64,000 nt of DNA from Salarchaeum japonicum (GCF_020614395.1 NZ_CP085324.1:563564-627563); one strand, 5' to 3'. Counted from the first letter of the stretch, positions 16,094 to 25,291 are shown. Notes: generated by a model from the sequence alone, not told the origin. Translations and numbers: made by a program.

Positions 16094-17332
16094 ATGACCG
16101 AGTCGTACGTGATAATCGGGGACGGGATTTCGGGGAGTTCCGCCGCCGAGACACTCCGCGAGGAGGCTCCGGACGCCGACATCACCGTCGTCACGGACGA
16201 GGGAGAACCCCTCTACAATCGCATTCTCATCAAGGAGTTCGCGAAAGGGAAACTCCCGGAAGCACCGATTTCCATCCACGACGAGGACTGGTACGACGAG
16301 CGCGACATCGACCTGAAGCTGAACACGCTCGTCACGGGTCTCGACACGGACGCCCACGAGGTGTACACGCACGAGAGAGAGACCCTGGAGTACGACAAGC
16401 TCCTCGTCGCGACCGGCGGCACGCCCGCGCAGCTCCCCGTACCGGGGAGTGACGCGGATGGCGTCCACCACTTCTGGACGTTCCAGGACGCCCGCCGCAT
16501 CCGCGAGGACGCCGAGGACGCCGACACCGGCGTGCTCGTCGGTGCAGGCCTCCTCGGTATCGACTTCGCCGCGATTTGCGCCGCGCAGGGCGTGGACGCC
16601 CACTACCTGATGCGCGGCGACCGCTGGTGGCGGTACGCGCTCAGCGAGGACGGCGCGGATATCATCCACGAGGCGCTCGACGAGAAGGGCGTGACGCCCG
16701 TCTTCGACTCCGGCGCGAGCGAGTTCATCACGGACGACGACGGGAACGTCGTCGAGACCGTGGACTCGAACGGCGAGCACTACGACTCCGAGTTCGCGGG
16801 CGTCGCCATCGGCCTCGATTTCAACGTGGAGTTCATCCAGGACGCCGGGTTCGACATCGAGACCGGCATCATCGTGGACGAGTACATGCGCACCGGCGTC
16901 GAGGACGTGTTCGCCGCGGGCGACATCACGGAGTTCTACGACGTGGTGCTCGAAGACCACGCGCAGAACGGCTCGTGGGGCTCCGCGAAACAGCAGGGGT
17001 CGGTCGCCGCGCAGGCGATGGTGGCCGACGACGTGGAGGACGACGTCGAGGAGTTCCGCTGGGTGTCCTCGTACTCCATCACGCACTTCGACTTCCCGTT
17101 CCTCTCCTTCGGCTTCCCCACGAGGGGTGACGACGAGTGCGAGCGCACGTACGACGACCAGGAGTGGCGGCGGCTCACGTTCAAGGACGGGAAGCTCATC
17201 GGCGGCGTCCTCATCGGCAACCTCGCGCCCCAGTCGAAGTACAAACAGCTCATCCGGGAGGAAGCCCAGGTCGCAGACCAGAAAGAGGTGCTCCTGGAGG
17301 AGAACTTCGACCTCGACGACCTCGACTTCTAG
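16094..17332 (+). CDS. FAD-dependent pyridine nucleotide-disulfide oxidoreductase family protein
   Basis: 412 residues. FAD motif MTESYVIIGDGISGSSAAE; second Rossmann motif TGVLVGAGLLGIDFAAICAA near 155; FAD site GVEDVFAAGDITEFYD near 270. It resembles the rubredoxin/ferredoxin-reductase or NirB-like class with no redox-active CxxxxC pair. A C-terminal domain (QEWRRLTFKDGKLIGGVLIG) caps it. The electron partner is unknown. The start at 16094 has CACTTTAACC about 27 bases upstream (16064-16073), consistent with a leaderless transcript. The open frame from 14861 is a shadow. Confidence 0.85.
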   Translation: MTESYVIIGDGISGSSAAETLREEAPDADITVVTDEGEPLYNRILIKEFAKGKLPEAPISIHDEDWYDERDIDLKLNTLVTGLDTDAHEVYTHERETLEYDKLLVATGGTPAQLPVPGSDADGVHHFWTFQDARRIREDAEDADTGVLVGAGLLGIDFAAICAAQGVDAHYLMRGDRWWRYALSEDGADIIHEALDEKGVTPVFDSGASEFITDDDGNVVETVDSNGEHYDSEFAGVAIGLDFNVEFIQDAGFDIETGIIVDEYMRTGVEDVFAAGDITEFYDVVLEDHAQNGSWGSAKQQGSVAAQAMVADDVEDDVEEFRWVSSYSITHFDFPFLSFGFPTRGDDECERTYDDQEWRRLTFKDGKLIGGVLIGNLAPQSKYKQLIREEAQVADQKEVLLEENFDLDDLDF

Positions 17333-17460
17333 CGTACTTCCGTTTTCGCGGTCGCTCCGCCGGATTCCTTCGACTCTCTAGCCGTATCTTGCGACTACAG
17401 TAATCCTTATACGCTTGTGTGGTATACACTAGCACAGCCCGTGGTGGCTGGTGTATCAAC

Positions 17461-17667
17461 ATGAACCCGACAGTGCGACTCGAACGCGCGGACGCCGTCC
17501 CGCAGGACGCCCGCGTCCGCGACTTCGACGAACTCGACTCCGACGCACAGCACGCCCTCCCCGGTGCGGTCGACGGCGACCCCGTAACACTCGACGCCCC
17601 GACCGCGCTGGAGGACGGCGAAATCGTGAAGTACACCGGCTACTACCGCATCTCCGTCGCGGAGTGA
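17461..17667 (+). CDS. Small haloarchaeal protein, 68 residues
   Basis: Reads MNPTVRLERADAVPQDAR, then a core DELDSDAQHALPGAVDG and a C-terminal EDGEIVKYTGYYRISVAE. It is acidic and soluble, with no cysteine or membrane segment; I do not recognise a characterised family. The start could also be the GTG at 17419, which adds CINM and a Trp, but the ATG at 17461 gives the normal acidic N-terminus. A box CTTATACG (17405-17412) would place the transcript start near 17435, leaving a leader of about 25 bases. Confidence 0.65.
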   Translation: MNPTVRLERADAVPQDARVRDFDELDSDAQHALPGAVDGDPVTLDAPTALEDGEIVKYTGYYRISVAE

Positions 17668-17707
17668 AACGAAGGCGTTTTCCCCGCTCTCCCCCCACTT
17701 CTTCCCC

Positions 17708-18130
17708 ATGAGCATGAGCGGCGGCAGCGGGGACATGACGCTCGCGTTCGAACTGTCCGCGCTCCAGGCACTCGCGAAGCCCGGAACGGCGTTCGCGGAC
17801 GCCCGGCAGTGGACGGAGTACGTCGGCGTCGTGAGCGACGAACCGACGTACGTCGTCACGAACTTCACGCGCAAGCGCCGCATCCGCCAGGACTTCTTCA
17901 GCGGCCCGAAGGGCAAGGAGGAGAGCCTCGACTCCGTGAAAGACCAGTTCGACACCGAACGCCACGTGTTCGTCGGGACGAGCGACGAGGACGAGGCGCT
18001 CGCGTCCGAGGTCGGCTGGGAGTTCCTGCACGTCGAGGACGCCGCTGAGGCCGCGGGCTGGGAGCTCGCGGATGAGGACGACGAGGACGACGTGTTCGAG
18101 AGCGACGAACAGCGCGACGACTGGCCCTAG
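17708..18130 (+). CDS. Haloarchaeal conserved protein (possibly DUF7124)
   Basis: 140 residues. The core GDMTLAFELSALQALAKPG, YVGVVSDEPTYVVTNFTRK and RRIRQDFFSGPKGKEES looks conserved. It ends in a very acidic tail (LADEDDEDDVFESDEQRDDW). I recall the pattern from many haloarchaeal genomes, possibly DUF7124, with no assigned function. A second ATG lies two codons downstream (17714). The stop overlaps the stop of the convergent ABC permease gene in CTAG (18127-18130). Confidence 0.7.
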   Translation: MSMSGGSGDMTLAFELSALQALAKPGTAFADARQWTEYVGVVSDEPTYVVTNFTRKRRIRQDFFSGPKGKEESLDSVKDQFDTERHVFVGTSDEDEALASEVGWEFLHVEDAAEAAGWELADEDDEDDVFESDEQRDDWP

Positions 18131-18912
18131 ACGTCGCGCCGACGGAAGTACAGGACGCTCGCCGCCACGAGGACGAGAGTGGCGGCGAGCAGGATGGCGG
18201 CGGCGGGGAGGTCGTACGTGTTCTCGACGAGTATCGCGGTCGGGTCGAAGTACCGCATCGGCGCGAGCGCGCCGAGCCACGCGTAGTCGGTCGTCGTGAC
18301 GACGGTTTCGAACAGGAACAACCCGAACACGGTCGCCATCGCGCCGCGCTGGGCGACGCTCGCCCGGCTCGCGGCGGCGCTGAACGCGAGGCCGACGGCG
18401 GCACAGCAGAGCAGGTAGGGGAGGGAGAGCAGGTGGACGGCGAGCAGGTCGGTGGCGGCGACCGGGTAGCCGATGGCGTGCGTCGCGAGCCACGTGACGG
18501 CGGCGACGACGGCGTTCACGAGCAGGATGCCCGGCACGAGCGCGAGGTAGTTCTCGGCGACGACGCGACCCCGGGAGACGGGGAGGGAGAGCAGGATGTC
18601 CATGCGTTCCGACTCCACGTCGCCCGCGAGGAGGCCGGCGGCGGCGTACGCGAGGTAGACGCCGAGCAGTATCACCCACGCGAAGTGGTAGAGTTCGGTC
18701 GCGAGGAAGCCCTCGATGGTGCCGAACGCGCGCAGGCCGAACGCCTCCACGAACACGGGCGGGAGCGCGTCCACGTACTCCGACACGTCGAACCCGCTCG
18801 CGATGGAGGGGTAGAACGCCGCGTACAGCACGCTGAACGCGGACATCCCGACGGAGAGCGCGAGCGCGCCCCGGACGCGCTTTCGCGCGCCGTACCGCGC
18901 GAGTTCAAGCAT
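18127..18912 (-). CDS. ABC-2 type transporter permease
   Basis: About 261 residues, six membrane helices (for example LALSVGMSAFSVLYAAFYPS, FAWVILLGVYLAYAAAGLLA, AAILLAATLVLVAASVLYF). The segment GDVESERMDILLSLPVSRGR is the cytoplasmic loop typical of ABC-2/NosY-like permeases in multidrug, antibiotic or copper-enzyme maturation exporters. The ATG at 18912 (MLELARYGARKRV) overlaps the ATPase gene by 8 bases; a GTG at 18921 would overlap by 17. Operon with the ATPase upstream. Confidence 0.85.
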   Translation of the reverse strand: MLELARYGARKRVRGALALSVGMSAFSVLYAAFYPSIASGFDVSEYVDALPPVFVEAFGLRAFGTIEGFLATELYHFAWVILLGVYLAYAAAGLLAGDVESERMDILLSLPVSRGRVVAENYLALVPGILLVNAVVAAVTWLATHAIGYPVAATDLLAVHLLSLPYLLCCAAVGLAFSAAASRASVAQRGAMATVFGLFLFETVVTTTDYAWLGALAPMRYFDPTAILVENTYDLPAAAILLAATLVLVAASVLYFRRRDV

Positions 18913-19801
18913 CGGTATCACCGTAGAACGTCAGGAACACGTCCTCCAGTGGCGCTTCCTCCACGTCGAGTTCGCGCAGGTCGTAGGCGTCGAACGCGTC
19001 CACGAGGGCGTTCACGTCGCCCGCGAACGTGAACGAGAACGCGGTCTCGTCGCCGTCCCGCCACCGCGACACGTCCGAGACGCCCGCCACGTCGAACGCG
19101 CCCGCGGGCGGGTCGCCCGCCACCCGCACCCGGACGTGCTTCCCGCTCCGGTCGAGCAGGTCGCGCACGTCCTCCACGGTGACGAGTTCGCCCTCGCGGA
19201 GCACGCCCACGCGGTCGCACACCCGCCTGACCTCGCTGAGGACGTGACTCGAAAACAGCATCGTCGTCCCGCGCTCGCGCTCGTCCCTGACGAACTCGTT
19301 GAACCGCTCCTGGAGCAGGGGGTCGAGACCCGCGGTGGGTTCGTCCATCACGACCACGTCCGGGTCGTGCATGAACGCCTGCACGAGCCCGAGCTTCTGG
19401 ACGTTCCCCGTCGAGTACTCCCTGACTTCGCGCTCTACGGGCGGCGTGAACAGGTCGAGCAGTTCCGCCCTGCGCTCTCCGCCCTTGACGGACTCGTGGA
19501 GGTCGAGCACCTCCCGGCCCGTCGCCTGTTCGTCGAACCGCGGGTTCGACGGCAGGTAGCCGATTCGCTCCAGGGCGTCGAGGCGCTGGGACTCGACGGC
19601 CATGTCCCGGCCGAGCACGGACACCGTGCCCGCCGTCGGGGACTGCAGACCGAGGAGGGTGCGAATCGTCGTCGTCTTCCCCGCGCCGTTCGGCCCGAGG
19701 TACCCGAACACCTCCCCGGACTCGATGGCGAGAGAGAGGTCGGAGACGGCGGCGAGGTCGCCGTACCGCTTCGTCAGTCCGTCTATCTCGATGGCGGCCA
19801 T
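18905..19801 (-). CDS. ABC transporter ATP-binding protein
   Basis: 298 residues. Walker A GYLGPNGAGKTTTIRTL near residue 35; signature YSTGNVQKLGLVQAFMHDP in place of the textbook LSGGQ, as usual for this export subfamily; Walker B DVVVMDEPTAGLDPLLQER; switch His in MLFSSHVLSE. A C-terminal domain of about 80 residues follows. It pairs with the ABC-2 permease whose start it overlaps. The cargo is unknown; CcmA/NatA-type and daunorubicin-type exporters have the same layout. Confidence 0.93.
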   Translation of the reverse strand: MAAIEIDGLTKRYGDLAAVSDLSLAIESGEVFGYLGPNGAGKTTTIRTLLGLQSPTAGTVSVLGRDMAVESQRLDALERIGYLPSNPRFDEQATGREVLDLHESVKGGERRAELLDLFTPPVEREVREYSTGNVQKLGLVQAFMHDPDVVVMDEPTAGLDPLLQERFNEFVRDERERGTTMLFSSHVLSEVRRVCDRVGVLREGELVTVEDVRDLLDRSGKHVRVRVAGDPPAGAFDVAGVSDVSRWRDGDETAFSFTFAGDVNALVDAFDAYDLRELDVEEAPLEDVFLTFYGDTDA

Positions 19802-19888
19802 ACCCGGAACGACTCCGCACGCCCGGATGAAGGTTGTTCCGCGACGCCATGCGGAGGGCTTACCCGCGTTCGCGCGTCACACTCCTGT

Positions 19889-20440
19889 ATGGCTGAACCC
19901 CGCGTACCGGACGACGACGGCGGCGATGGGGGCGGTGGCGGTGCGAGCGACGGCGTGGTCGAACTCCCCTGCGGGGAGCGCGTGGAGACGACGGCGTTCG
20001 ACCTCGGGATGCGCGAGTACGACTGCCCGTGCGGCGAGTCGCACGCGGTCGTGATGGACATGCACCCGCCCGGGCGCTTCCTCCCGGAGTCCATCGTGGA
20101 CATCCTCGAATCCGCGGTCGAACCCGCCGAGGACGACGCGTTCGAGGAGTTCGGCACCCCCCACCTGATGGGCGCGGTGATGGAGGACGTGCCCGAGGAG
20201 GTGGCGACGTACGACGCGAGCGGCGAGGGCGAGGTCGGGTACGCGCTCCTCTGGGTGTTCGACTTCGACTCCCGCACGCTCCACGAGTACGTCGTCGAAC
20301 TCGTCGTCGAACTGATGGACCACGCCGTGAGCCACGCCGAGAACCCGGGCGCGCAGGGCGAGTTCGAGGACGCGATGACCGAGTTCGACGTGGGCGCGTT
20401 CGTCGAGGAGTACCGGGACGAACGGAACTGGGAGGCCTGA
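19889..20440 (+). CDS. DUF5815-type haloarchaeal protein with CxC motif
   Basis: 183 residues. After a Gly/Asp-rich N-terminus come two cysteine patches, ELPCGERVETTAFDLGMREY and DCPCGESHAVVMDMHPP. These may bind zinc or be redox-active. The rest is acidic and helical (EEFGTPHLMGAVMEDVP, LHEYVVELVVELMDHAVSH). I recall DUF5815 for this pattern. The frame opens far upstream in antisense of the ABC gene; MAEPRVPDDDGG at 19889 is the real start. A T6 run (20450-20455) ten bases after the stop is a likely terminator. Confidence 0.75.
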   Translation: MAEPRVPDDDGGDGGGGGASDGVVELPCGERVETTAFDLGMREYDCPCGESHAVVMDMHPPGRFLPESIVDILESAVEPAEDDAFEEFGTPHLMGAVMEDVPEEVATYDASGEGEVGYALLWVFDFDSRTLHEYVVELVVELMDHAVSHAENPGAQGEFEDAMTEFDVGAFVEEYRDERNWEA

Positions 20441-20449
20441 CACGCGGAC

Positions 20450-20455
20450 TTTTTT
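20450..20455 (+). terminator. T-tract terminator after DUF5815-type gene
   Basis: Six consecutive T, ten bases past the TGA at 20438-20440, in a G+C-rich context. Archaeal polymerase terminates at such U-tracts without needing a hairpin. It isolates the gene from carB downstream. Confidence 0.6.
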
Positions 20456-20532
20456 GGCGTCGGTAGCGGTCGCGTAGCGGTGCGTTCGCGACGCTCCCGG
20501 CGGCCTGGCCGCGCCCACCACGATTTTCGATT

Positions 20533-20578
20533 TTCGTAATTCAGTTTCGAGCCGCGTAGTTTTTCGTCGGACTTATTA
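20533..20578 (+). promoter_or_regulatory. carB promoter with CarA/Lrp-type operator
   Basis: TTCGTAATTCAGTTTCGAG (20533-20551) matches the perfect palindrome of the carA/lrp divergent region (25264-25282) at 15 of 19 positions. A TATA-like ACTTATTACG follows at 20571-20580, about 27 bases before the ATG at 20605, so the message is probably leaderless and the operator lies just upstream of the TATA box. The stretch from 20441 to 20604 otherwise holds the T6 terminator and G+C-rich sequence with no further feature seen. Confidence 0.65.
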
Positions 20579-20604
20579 CGATGACCGAACTGGATTCGGG
20601 TAGT

Positions 20605-23600
20605 ATGAGTGACGACCGGACCGTGCTCCTCATCGGGAGCGGCCCGATTCAGATCGGACAGGCGGCTGAGTTCGACTACTCCGGCGCGCAGGCGTGCCGC
20701 GCCCTCCAGGAGGAGGGAGCCCGAGTCGTCCTCGTGAACTCGAACCCCGCGACCATCATGACCGACCCCGAGATGGCGGACGCCGTCTACATCGAACCCA
20801 TCACGACGGACGCCATCGCAGAGGTCATCGCGAAGGAGAACCCCGACGGCGTCATCGCCGGACTGGGCGGACAGACCGGCCTGAACGTCACGGCGGAACT
20901 CGCGGAGGAGGGCGTGCTCGACGAACACGACGTCGAAATCATGGGCACGCCGCTCGACACCATCTACGCGACGGAAGACCGCGACCTCTTCCGCCAGCGC
21001 ATGCACGACCTCGGCCAGCCCGTGCCGAAGTCCACGACCATCAGCCTCGACGAGGGCGAATCCCTCCAGGCGCTGAGCGAGGACGACATCGCCGACCGCG
21101 TCGAGGACGCCGTCGAGCAGGTCGGCGGCCTCCCCGTCATCTCCCGCACCACGTACACGCTCGGCGGGAGCGGGTCCGGCGTCGTCCACGAGATGGAGGA
21201 ACTCAAGCAGCGCGTGCGCAGCGGCCTCCGGCTCTCCCGGAACTCCGAGGTGCTCATCACGGAGTCCATCTCGGGCTGGGTGGAACTGGAGTACGAGGTG
21301 ATGCGGGACGCCGGCGACTCCTGCATCATCATCTGCAACATGGAGAACATCGACCCGATGGGCATCCACACGGGCGAGAGCACCGTGGTGACGCCCAGTC
21401 AGGTCATCCCGGACGAGGGCCACCAGGAGATGCGGGACGCCGCCCTGGAGGTCATCCGCGACCTCGGCATCGAGGGCGGGTGTAACATCCAGTTCGCGTG
21501 GCACGACGACGGCACGCCCGGCGGCGAGTACAGGGTCGTCGAGGTGAACCCGCGCGTCTCCCGCTCCAGCGCGCTCGCGTCGAAGGCGACCGGGTATCCG
21601 ATTGCGCGCGTCACCGCGAAGGTCGCGCTCGGCAAGCGCCTCCACGAGATTTCGAACGAAATCACGGGCCAGACCACGGCCGCGTTCGAACCCGCAATCG
21701 ACTACGTGGTCACGAAGGTGCCGCGGTGGCCCAAGGACAAGTTCCCCGAGGTGGACTTCGAACTCGGCACCGCGATGAAGAGTACGGGCGAGGCGATGTC
21801 CATCGGTCGGACGTTCGAGGAGAGCCTCCTGAAGGCGTTGCGGAGTTCGGAGTACGACCCCGCCGTGGACTGGCCGGAGGTCTCGGACGACGAACTCGAA
21901 GTGGACTACCTGGAGCGCCCGACGCCCGACCGCCCGTACGCGATGTTCGAGGCGTTCGACCGCGGGTACACCGTCTCCGAGGTCGTGGAACTGACTGACA
22001 TCGCGGAGTGGTACGTGGAGCGGTACGCGAACGTCGCGGACGCCGCCGCGGACGCGCAGAACGGCGACTTCACGAGCGCCGCGACCGCGGGCTTCACGAA
22101 CCACGAAATCGAGGCGCTCGCGGGCGGCGAGTTCGCGGACGCGAACGAGTCCTGGCTCCCCGCCGAGGACGAGGACGCCGTGACGGACGGCGCGGGCGCG
22201 AGCATCGACAGCATCGAGGCGGACGTGCCCGGACGCACCTACAAGCAGGTGGATACGTGCGCGGGCGAGTTCGCCGCGCAGACGCCCTACTACTACTCCT
22301 CGCGCAAGCCCGAGTGGTTCAGCGGGCCGTTCGAGGGTGACGCGGCCGCGGGCGAACTCGTCGTGGACGACGACGAACGCAGCGTCGTCGTCGTGGGCGG
22401 CGGCCCCATCCGCATCGGCCAGGGCGTCGAGTTCGACTACTGCTCGGTGCACGCGGTGCGCGCGCTCCGCGAGGAGGGCATCGACGCGCACGTCGTGAAC
22501 AACAACCCCGAAACCGTCTCCACCGACTACGACACCTCCGACGGATTGTTCTTCGAACCCATCACCGCCGAGGAGGTCGCGGACGTGGTGGAGGCGACGA
22601 ACGCCGACGGCGTGATGGTGCAGTTCGGCGGCCAGACCTCCGTCAACATCGCCGACCCGCTCCAGGACGAAATCGACCGCCGCGGCCTGGACGCCGAAAT
22701 CGTCGGAACGAGCGTGGACGCGATGGACCTCGCGGAGGACAGAGACCGGTTCAACGCGCTGATGGACGAGTACGGAATCAGCCAGCCGACCGGCGGGAGC
22801 GCCACCTCGAAAGCGGAGGCGCTCGATTTGGCGCACGACATCGGCTACCCGGTGCTCGTCCGGCCGTCCTACGTGCTCGGCGGGCGCGCGATGGACGTGG
22901 TGTACGACGACGACGACCTCATCGAGTACATCGAGGAAGCCGTCCGCGTCAGCCCCGAGAAACCGATTCTCGTGGACGAGTTCCTCGCGGACGCCGTCGA
23001 ACTCGACGTGGACGCGGTCTCCGACGGCGACGACGTGCTCATCGGCGGCGTGATGGAGCACGTCGAGGAAGCCGGCGTGCACTCCGGCGACTCCTCCTGC
23101 GTGATTCCGCCCCGCAGTCTCGACGACGACACGCTCGCTCGCGTCCGCGAAGTCACCGAGGACATCGCGGACGCCCTCGACACCGTTGGCCTGCTGAACG
23201 TCCAGCTCGCCGTTCAGCACGGCGAAGTGTACGTCCTGGAGGCGAACCCGCGCTCCTCGCGCACCGTCCCGTTCGTCTCGAAGGCGACGGGCGTCCCCAT
23301 CGCGAAACTCGCGGCGAAGGTGATGGCCGGCCAGACCCTCGACGACCTCGGCGTCGCGGAGGGCGTGCCCGAGCAGTACAGCGTGAAGGAGGTCGTCCTC
23401 CCCTTCGACCGCCTCGAAGGAAGCGACCCCCGCCTCGGCCCCGAGATGAAGAGTACGGGCGAAGTGATGGGCACCGCGCGCTCCTTCGGGAAGGCCTACG
23501 AGAAAGCGCAGTCCGCGGCCGGGAACACGCTCCCCGCCCCCGGCGCGACCGCCGTCGTTGACCTCGACCTCGACGGGTTCGAGGAGTACTACGAGGTCGC

Positions 23601-23826
23601 CGCGTTCGAGGACGTGACGGACGCGCTCCGCACGGGCGAAATCGACCTGCTCGTCACGGACGACCCCGACCACCTCCGCACCGCCGTCCGCGAGGACGTC
23701 CCCTACTTCTCCACCGTCGCGTCCGCCGCGGCCGCGCTGGAGGCGCTCGCGCACCGCGACGACGACCTCGACGTCCTCCCCGTCAGCGACCGCCCCATCA
23801 CCCACACCGACTGGGGCGCGAACTGA
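20605..23826 (+). CDS. carB: Carbamoyl-phosphate synthase large subunit
   Basis: 1073 residues. The two homologous ATP-grasp halves start with RTVLLIGSGPIQIGQAAEFD and, near residue 595, VVVVGGGPIRIGQGVEFDYC; the C-terminal allosteric domain is short. It makes carbamoyl phosphate from bicarbonate, two ATP and ammonia channelled from CarA, for arginine and pyrimidines. The frame also has an ATG eight codons earlier (20581), but that one sits on the TATA box; MSDDRTVLLIGSG at 20605 is spaced about 27 bases from it and fits the family. It is convergent with carA, with one small membrane gene between. Confidence 0.97.
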   Translation: MSDDRTVLLIGSGPIQIGQAAEFDYSGAQACRALQEEGARVVLVNSNPATIMTDPEMADAVYIEPITTDAIAEVIAKENPDGVIAGLGGQTGLNVTAELAEEGVLDEHDVEIMGTPLDTIYATEDRDLFRQRMHDLGQPVPKSTTISLDEGESLQALSEDDIADRVEDAVEQVGGLPVISRTTYTLGGSGSGVVHEMEELKQRVRSGLRLSRNSEVLITESISGWVELEYEVMRDAGDSCIIICNMENIDPMGIHTGESTVVTPSQVIPDEGHQEMRDAALEVIRDLGIEGGCNIQFAWHDDGTPGGEYRVVEVNPRVSRSSALASKATGYPIARVTAKVALGKRLHEISNEITGQTTAAFEPAIDYVVTKVPRWPKDKFPEVDFELGTAMKSTGEAMSIGRTFEESLLKALRSSEYDPAVDWPEVSDDELEVDYLERPTPDRPYAMFEAFDRGYTVSEVVELTDIAEWYVERYANVADAAADAQNGDFTSAATAGFTNHEIEALAGGEFADANESWLPAEDEDAVTDGAGASIDSIEADVPGRTYKQVDTCAGEFAAQTPYYYSSRKPEWFSGPFEGDAAAGELVVDDDERSVVVVGGGPIRIGQGVEFDYCSVHAVRALREEGIDAHVVNNNPETVSTDYDTSDGLFFEPITAEEVADVVEATNADGVMVQFGGQTSVNIADPLQDEIDRRGLDAEIVGTSVDAMDLAEDRDRFNALMDEYGISQPTGGSATSKAEALDLAHDIGYPVLVRPSYVLGGRAMDVVYDDDDLIEYIEEAVRVSPEKPILVDEFLADAVELDVDAVSDGDDVLIGGVMEHVEEAGVHSGDSSCVIPPRSLDDDTLARVREVTEDIADALDTVGLLNVQLAVQHGEVYVLEANPRSSRTVPFVSKATGVPIAKLAAKVMAGQTLDDLGVAEGVPEQYSVKEVVLPFDRLEGSDPRLGPEMKSTGEVMGTARSFGKAYEKAQSAAGNTLPAPGATAVVDLDLDGFEEYYEVAAFEDVTDALRTGEIDLLVTDDPDHLRTAVREDVPYFSTVASAAAALEALAHRDDDLDVLPVSDRPITHTDWGAN

Positions 23827-23853
23827 CACACCGGCTTCCGTCCACGTCGCCGG

Positions 23854-24129
23854 TTAGACTACCGCGAGCGTGAGCGCTCCGGCGAACACGAACCCGCCGA
23901 GTCCGTACCATGGTTCGCGGCGGAGCGTGCGCGCGCCCGCGGCCGTTCGGCCGCCGATATCGACGCCGAGCGCCAGCCCCACGAACAGGGCGGCGAGCGC
24001 GACGCCGACGCCCGGGAAGCCGTGTTGTTCGACGTACGCGGCGATAGCGCCGACGGCGACGCCGACGATTGCGGCGTGGACTTCCGTGTACGTGAGTCGG
24101 TTCCCCGACCCGACGGGTGTCGAACCCAT
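23854..24129 (-). CDS. Small membrane protein, 91 residues
   Basis: Reads TEVHAAIVGVAVGAIAAYVE, GFPGVGVALAALFVGLALGV and, after a basic loop RTLRREPWYGLGG, FVFAGALTLAVV. That gives three membrane segments with a short N-terminal tail. I do not recognise a named family; similar small proteins are common in Halobacteria. It lies between the convergent carB and carA genes on the carA strand, 36 bases past carA, so it may be transcribed with carA. Confidence 0.65.
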   Translation of the reverse strand: MGSTPVGSGNRLTYTEVHAAIVGVAVGAIAAYVEQHGFPGVGVALAALFVGLALGVDIGGRTAAGARTLRREPWYGLGGFVFAGALTLAVV

Positions 24130-24165
24130 ACGTCCGATACGGGGACGCGTGAAAAGAAACCTCGG

Positions 24166-25224
24166 TCAGTCGGCGCTGACGGGCGTGCGGGACTCCGCGA
24201 GGTCGAGCACGTCGTCGAAGAAGCCGAGGGAGTCGTGGGGGCCGGGGTGGGCTTCGGGATGGTACTGGCGCGTGATGACGTCGAGTTCGTCGGATTCGAG
24301 GCCCTCGGGCGTGTCGTCGTTGACGTTCACCTGGGTCACGTCGAGGTCGCCGGGTTCCGCGACGGTGTAGCCGTGGTTCTGCGTGGTCATCACGACCTTG
24401 TCCGTCCGCAGGTCGCGCACGGGCTGGTTCACGCCCCGGTGGCCGAACGCCATCTTCTCAGTGCTCCCGCCGAGCGCGTTCGCGACGACCTGCTGGCCGA
24501 GACAGATACCCGCGAACGGGTACTCGCCGACGAGTTCCGCGACGAGGTGTTCGGCGGCCTCGAAGTTCTCCGGGTCGCCGGGGCCGTTCGAGACGAACAC
24601 GATGTCCGGGTCGAGGTCGCGAACCTCCGCGGGCGTCGTGTCGTAGGGGAGGACGTGCACCTCGGCGTTCCGCGCGGTGAGCGAGTCCACGATAGAGCCC
24701 TTCGCGCCGCAGTCCACGAGCGCGACGGACGGCCCGCTTCCGGGGTGGTGTTCGGGGTCGGTGACGCTGACCTGCGCGCCGATGTCCGTGATGTCGGACA
24801 TCCCCGGGCAGTCGGCGAGTTCCTCCTTCGCGGCCTCGGGTGTGGCGTCGGGGCCGGCGGCGATACCGACCTTCATCGCGCCGCCCTCGCGGATGTCGAG
24901 CACGAGGTCGCGGGTGTCCACGTGGTCGACGGCTGGCACGCCCTCGGCGGCGAGCCAGTCGGCCACGTCGTCGGTGAGTTCGCGCGCGACGACGGAACTC
25001 GGGTGGACGCGGTCGGACTCGAATCGCTCGGTTCGGACGCCGTAGTTCCCGATGAGCGGGTAGGCGAACGTGAGCACCTGTTCCTCGTAGGAGGGGTCGG
25101 TCAGGGACTCCTCGTAGCCCGTGTACGCGGTGGTGAACACGAGTTCACCCTGCGCGCGGCCCGGTGAGCGGGCGCGAGCTTCGACGACGTCCCCCGTTTC
25201 GAGCGCGAGGTATGCGTCCGGCAT
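24166..25224 (-). CDS. carA: Carbamoyl-phosphate synthase small (glutaminase) subunit
   Basis: 352 residues. The N-terminal CPSase small-chain domain (LALETGDVVEARARSPGRAQ, FTTAYTGYEESLTDPSYEEQ) is followed by a class I glutamine amidotransferase domain with intact triad: FAGICLGQQVVANALGG (Cys) and TRQYHPEAHPGPHDS (His, Glu). It supplies ammonia to CarB. The start MPDAYLAL at 25224 is preferred to the open frame at 25251. Its promoter region holds the palindromic operator shared with carB and is divergent from an Lrp gene. Confidence 0.96.
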   Translation of the reverse strand: MPDAYLALETGDVVEARARSPGRAQGELVFTTAYTGYEESLTDPSYEEQVLTFAYPLIGNYGVRTERFESDRVHPSSVVARELTDDVADWLAAEGVPAVDHVDTRDLVLDIREGGAMKVGIAAGPDATPEAAKEELADCPGMSDITDIGAQVSVTDPEHHPGSGPSVALVDCGAKGSIVDSLTARNAEVHVLPYDTTPAEVRDLDPDIVFVSNGPGDPENFEAAEHLVAELVGEYPFAGICLGQQVVANALGGSTEKMAFGHRGVNQPVRDLRTDKVVMTTQNHGYTVAEPGDLDVTQVNVNDDTPEGLESDELDVITRQYHPEAHPGPHDSLGFFDDVLDLAESRTPVSAD

Positions 25225-25263
25225 TACGAGATTCAAACGAACTAACCGCACTTAGTCCTTACC

Positions 25264-25291
25264 TTCGTAACTGAGTTACGAAATTCGTAAC
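25264..25291. promoter_or_regulatory. Palindromic operator between carA and Lrp gene
   Basis: A perfect inverted repeat TTCGTAAC-TGA-GTTACGAA (25264-25282) is followed after one base by a third half-site TTCGTAAC (25284-25291). It lies upstream of the likely TATA boxes of both genes (CTATTG at 25293-25298 for the Lrp gene; near 25251 for carA). Size and symmetry suit a dimeric Lrp/AsnC regulator; the neighbouring gene is the obvious candidate. Confidence 0.7.

Noticed and set aside
19783-23829. A 1348-codon open frame on the minus strand opposite carB
   Set aside because: It is antisense to carB, which matches its family along its whole length. Long shadow frames are expected at this G+C and codon bias; the translation is Val/Gly/Arg-rich and resembles nothing.
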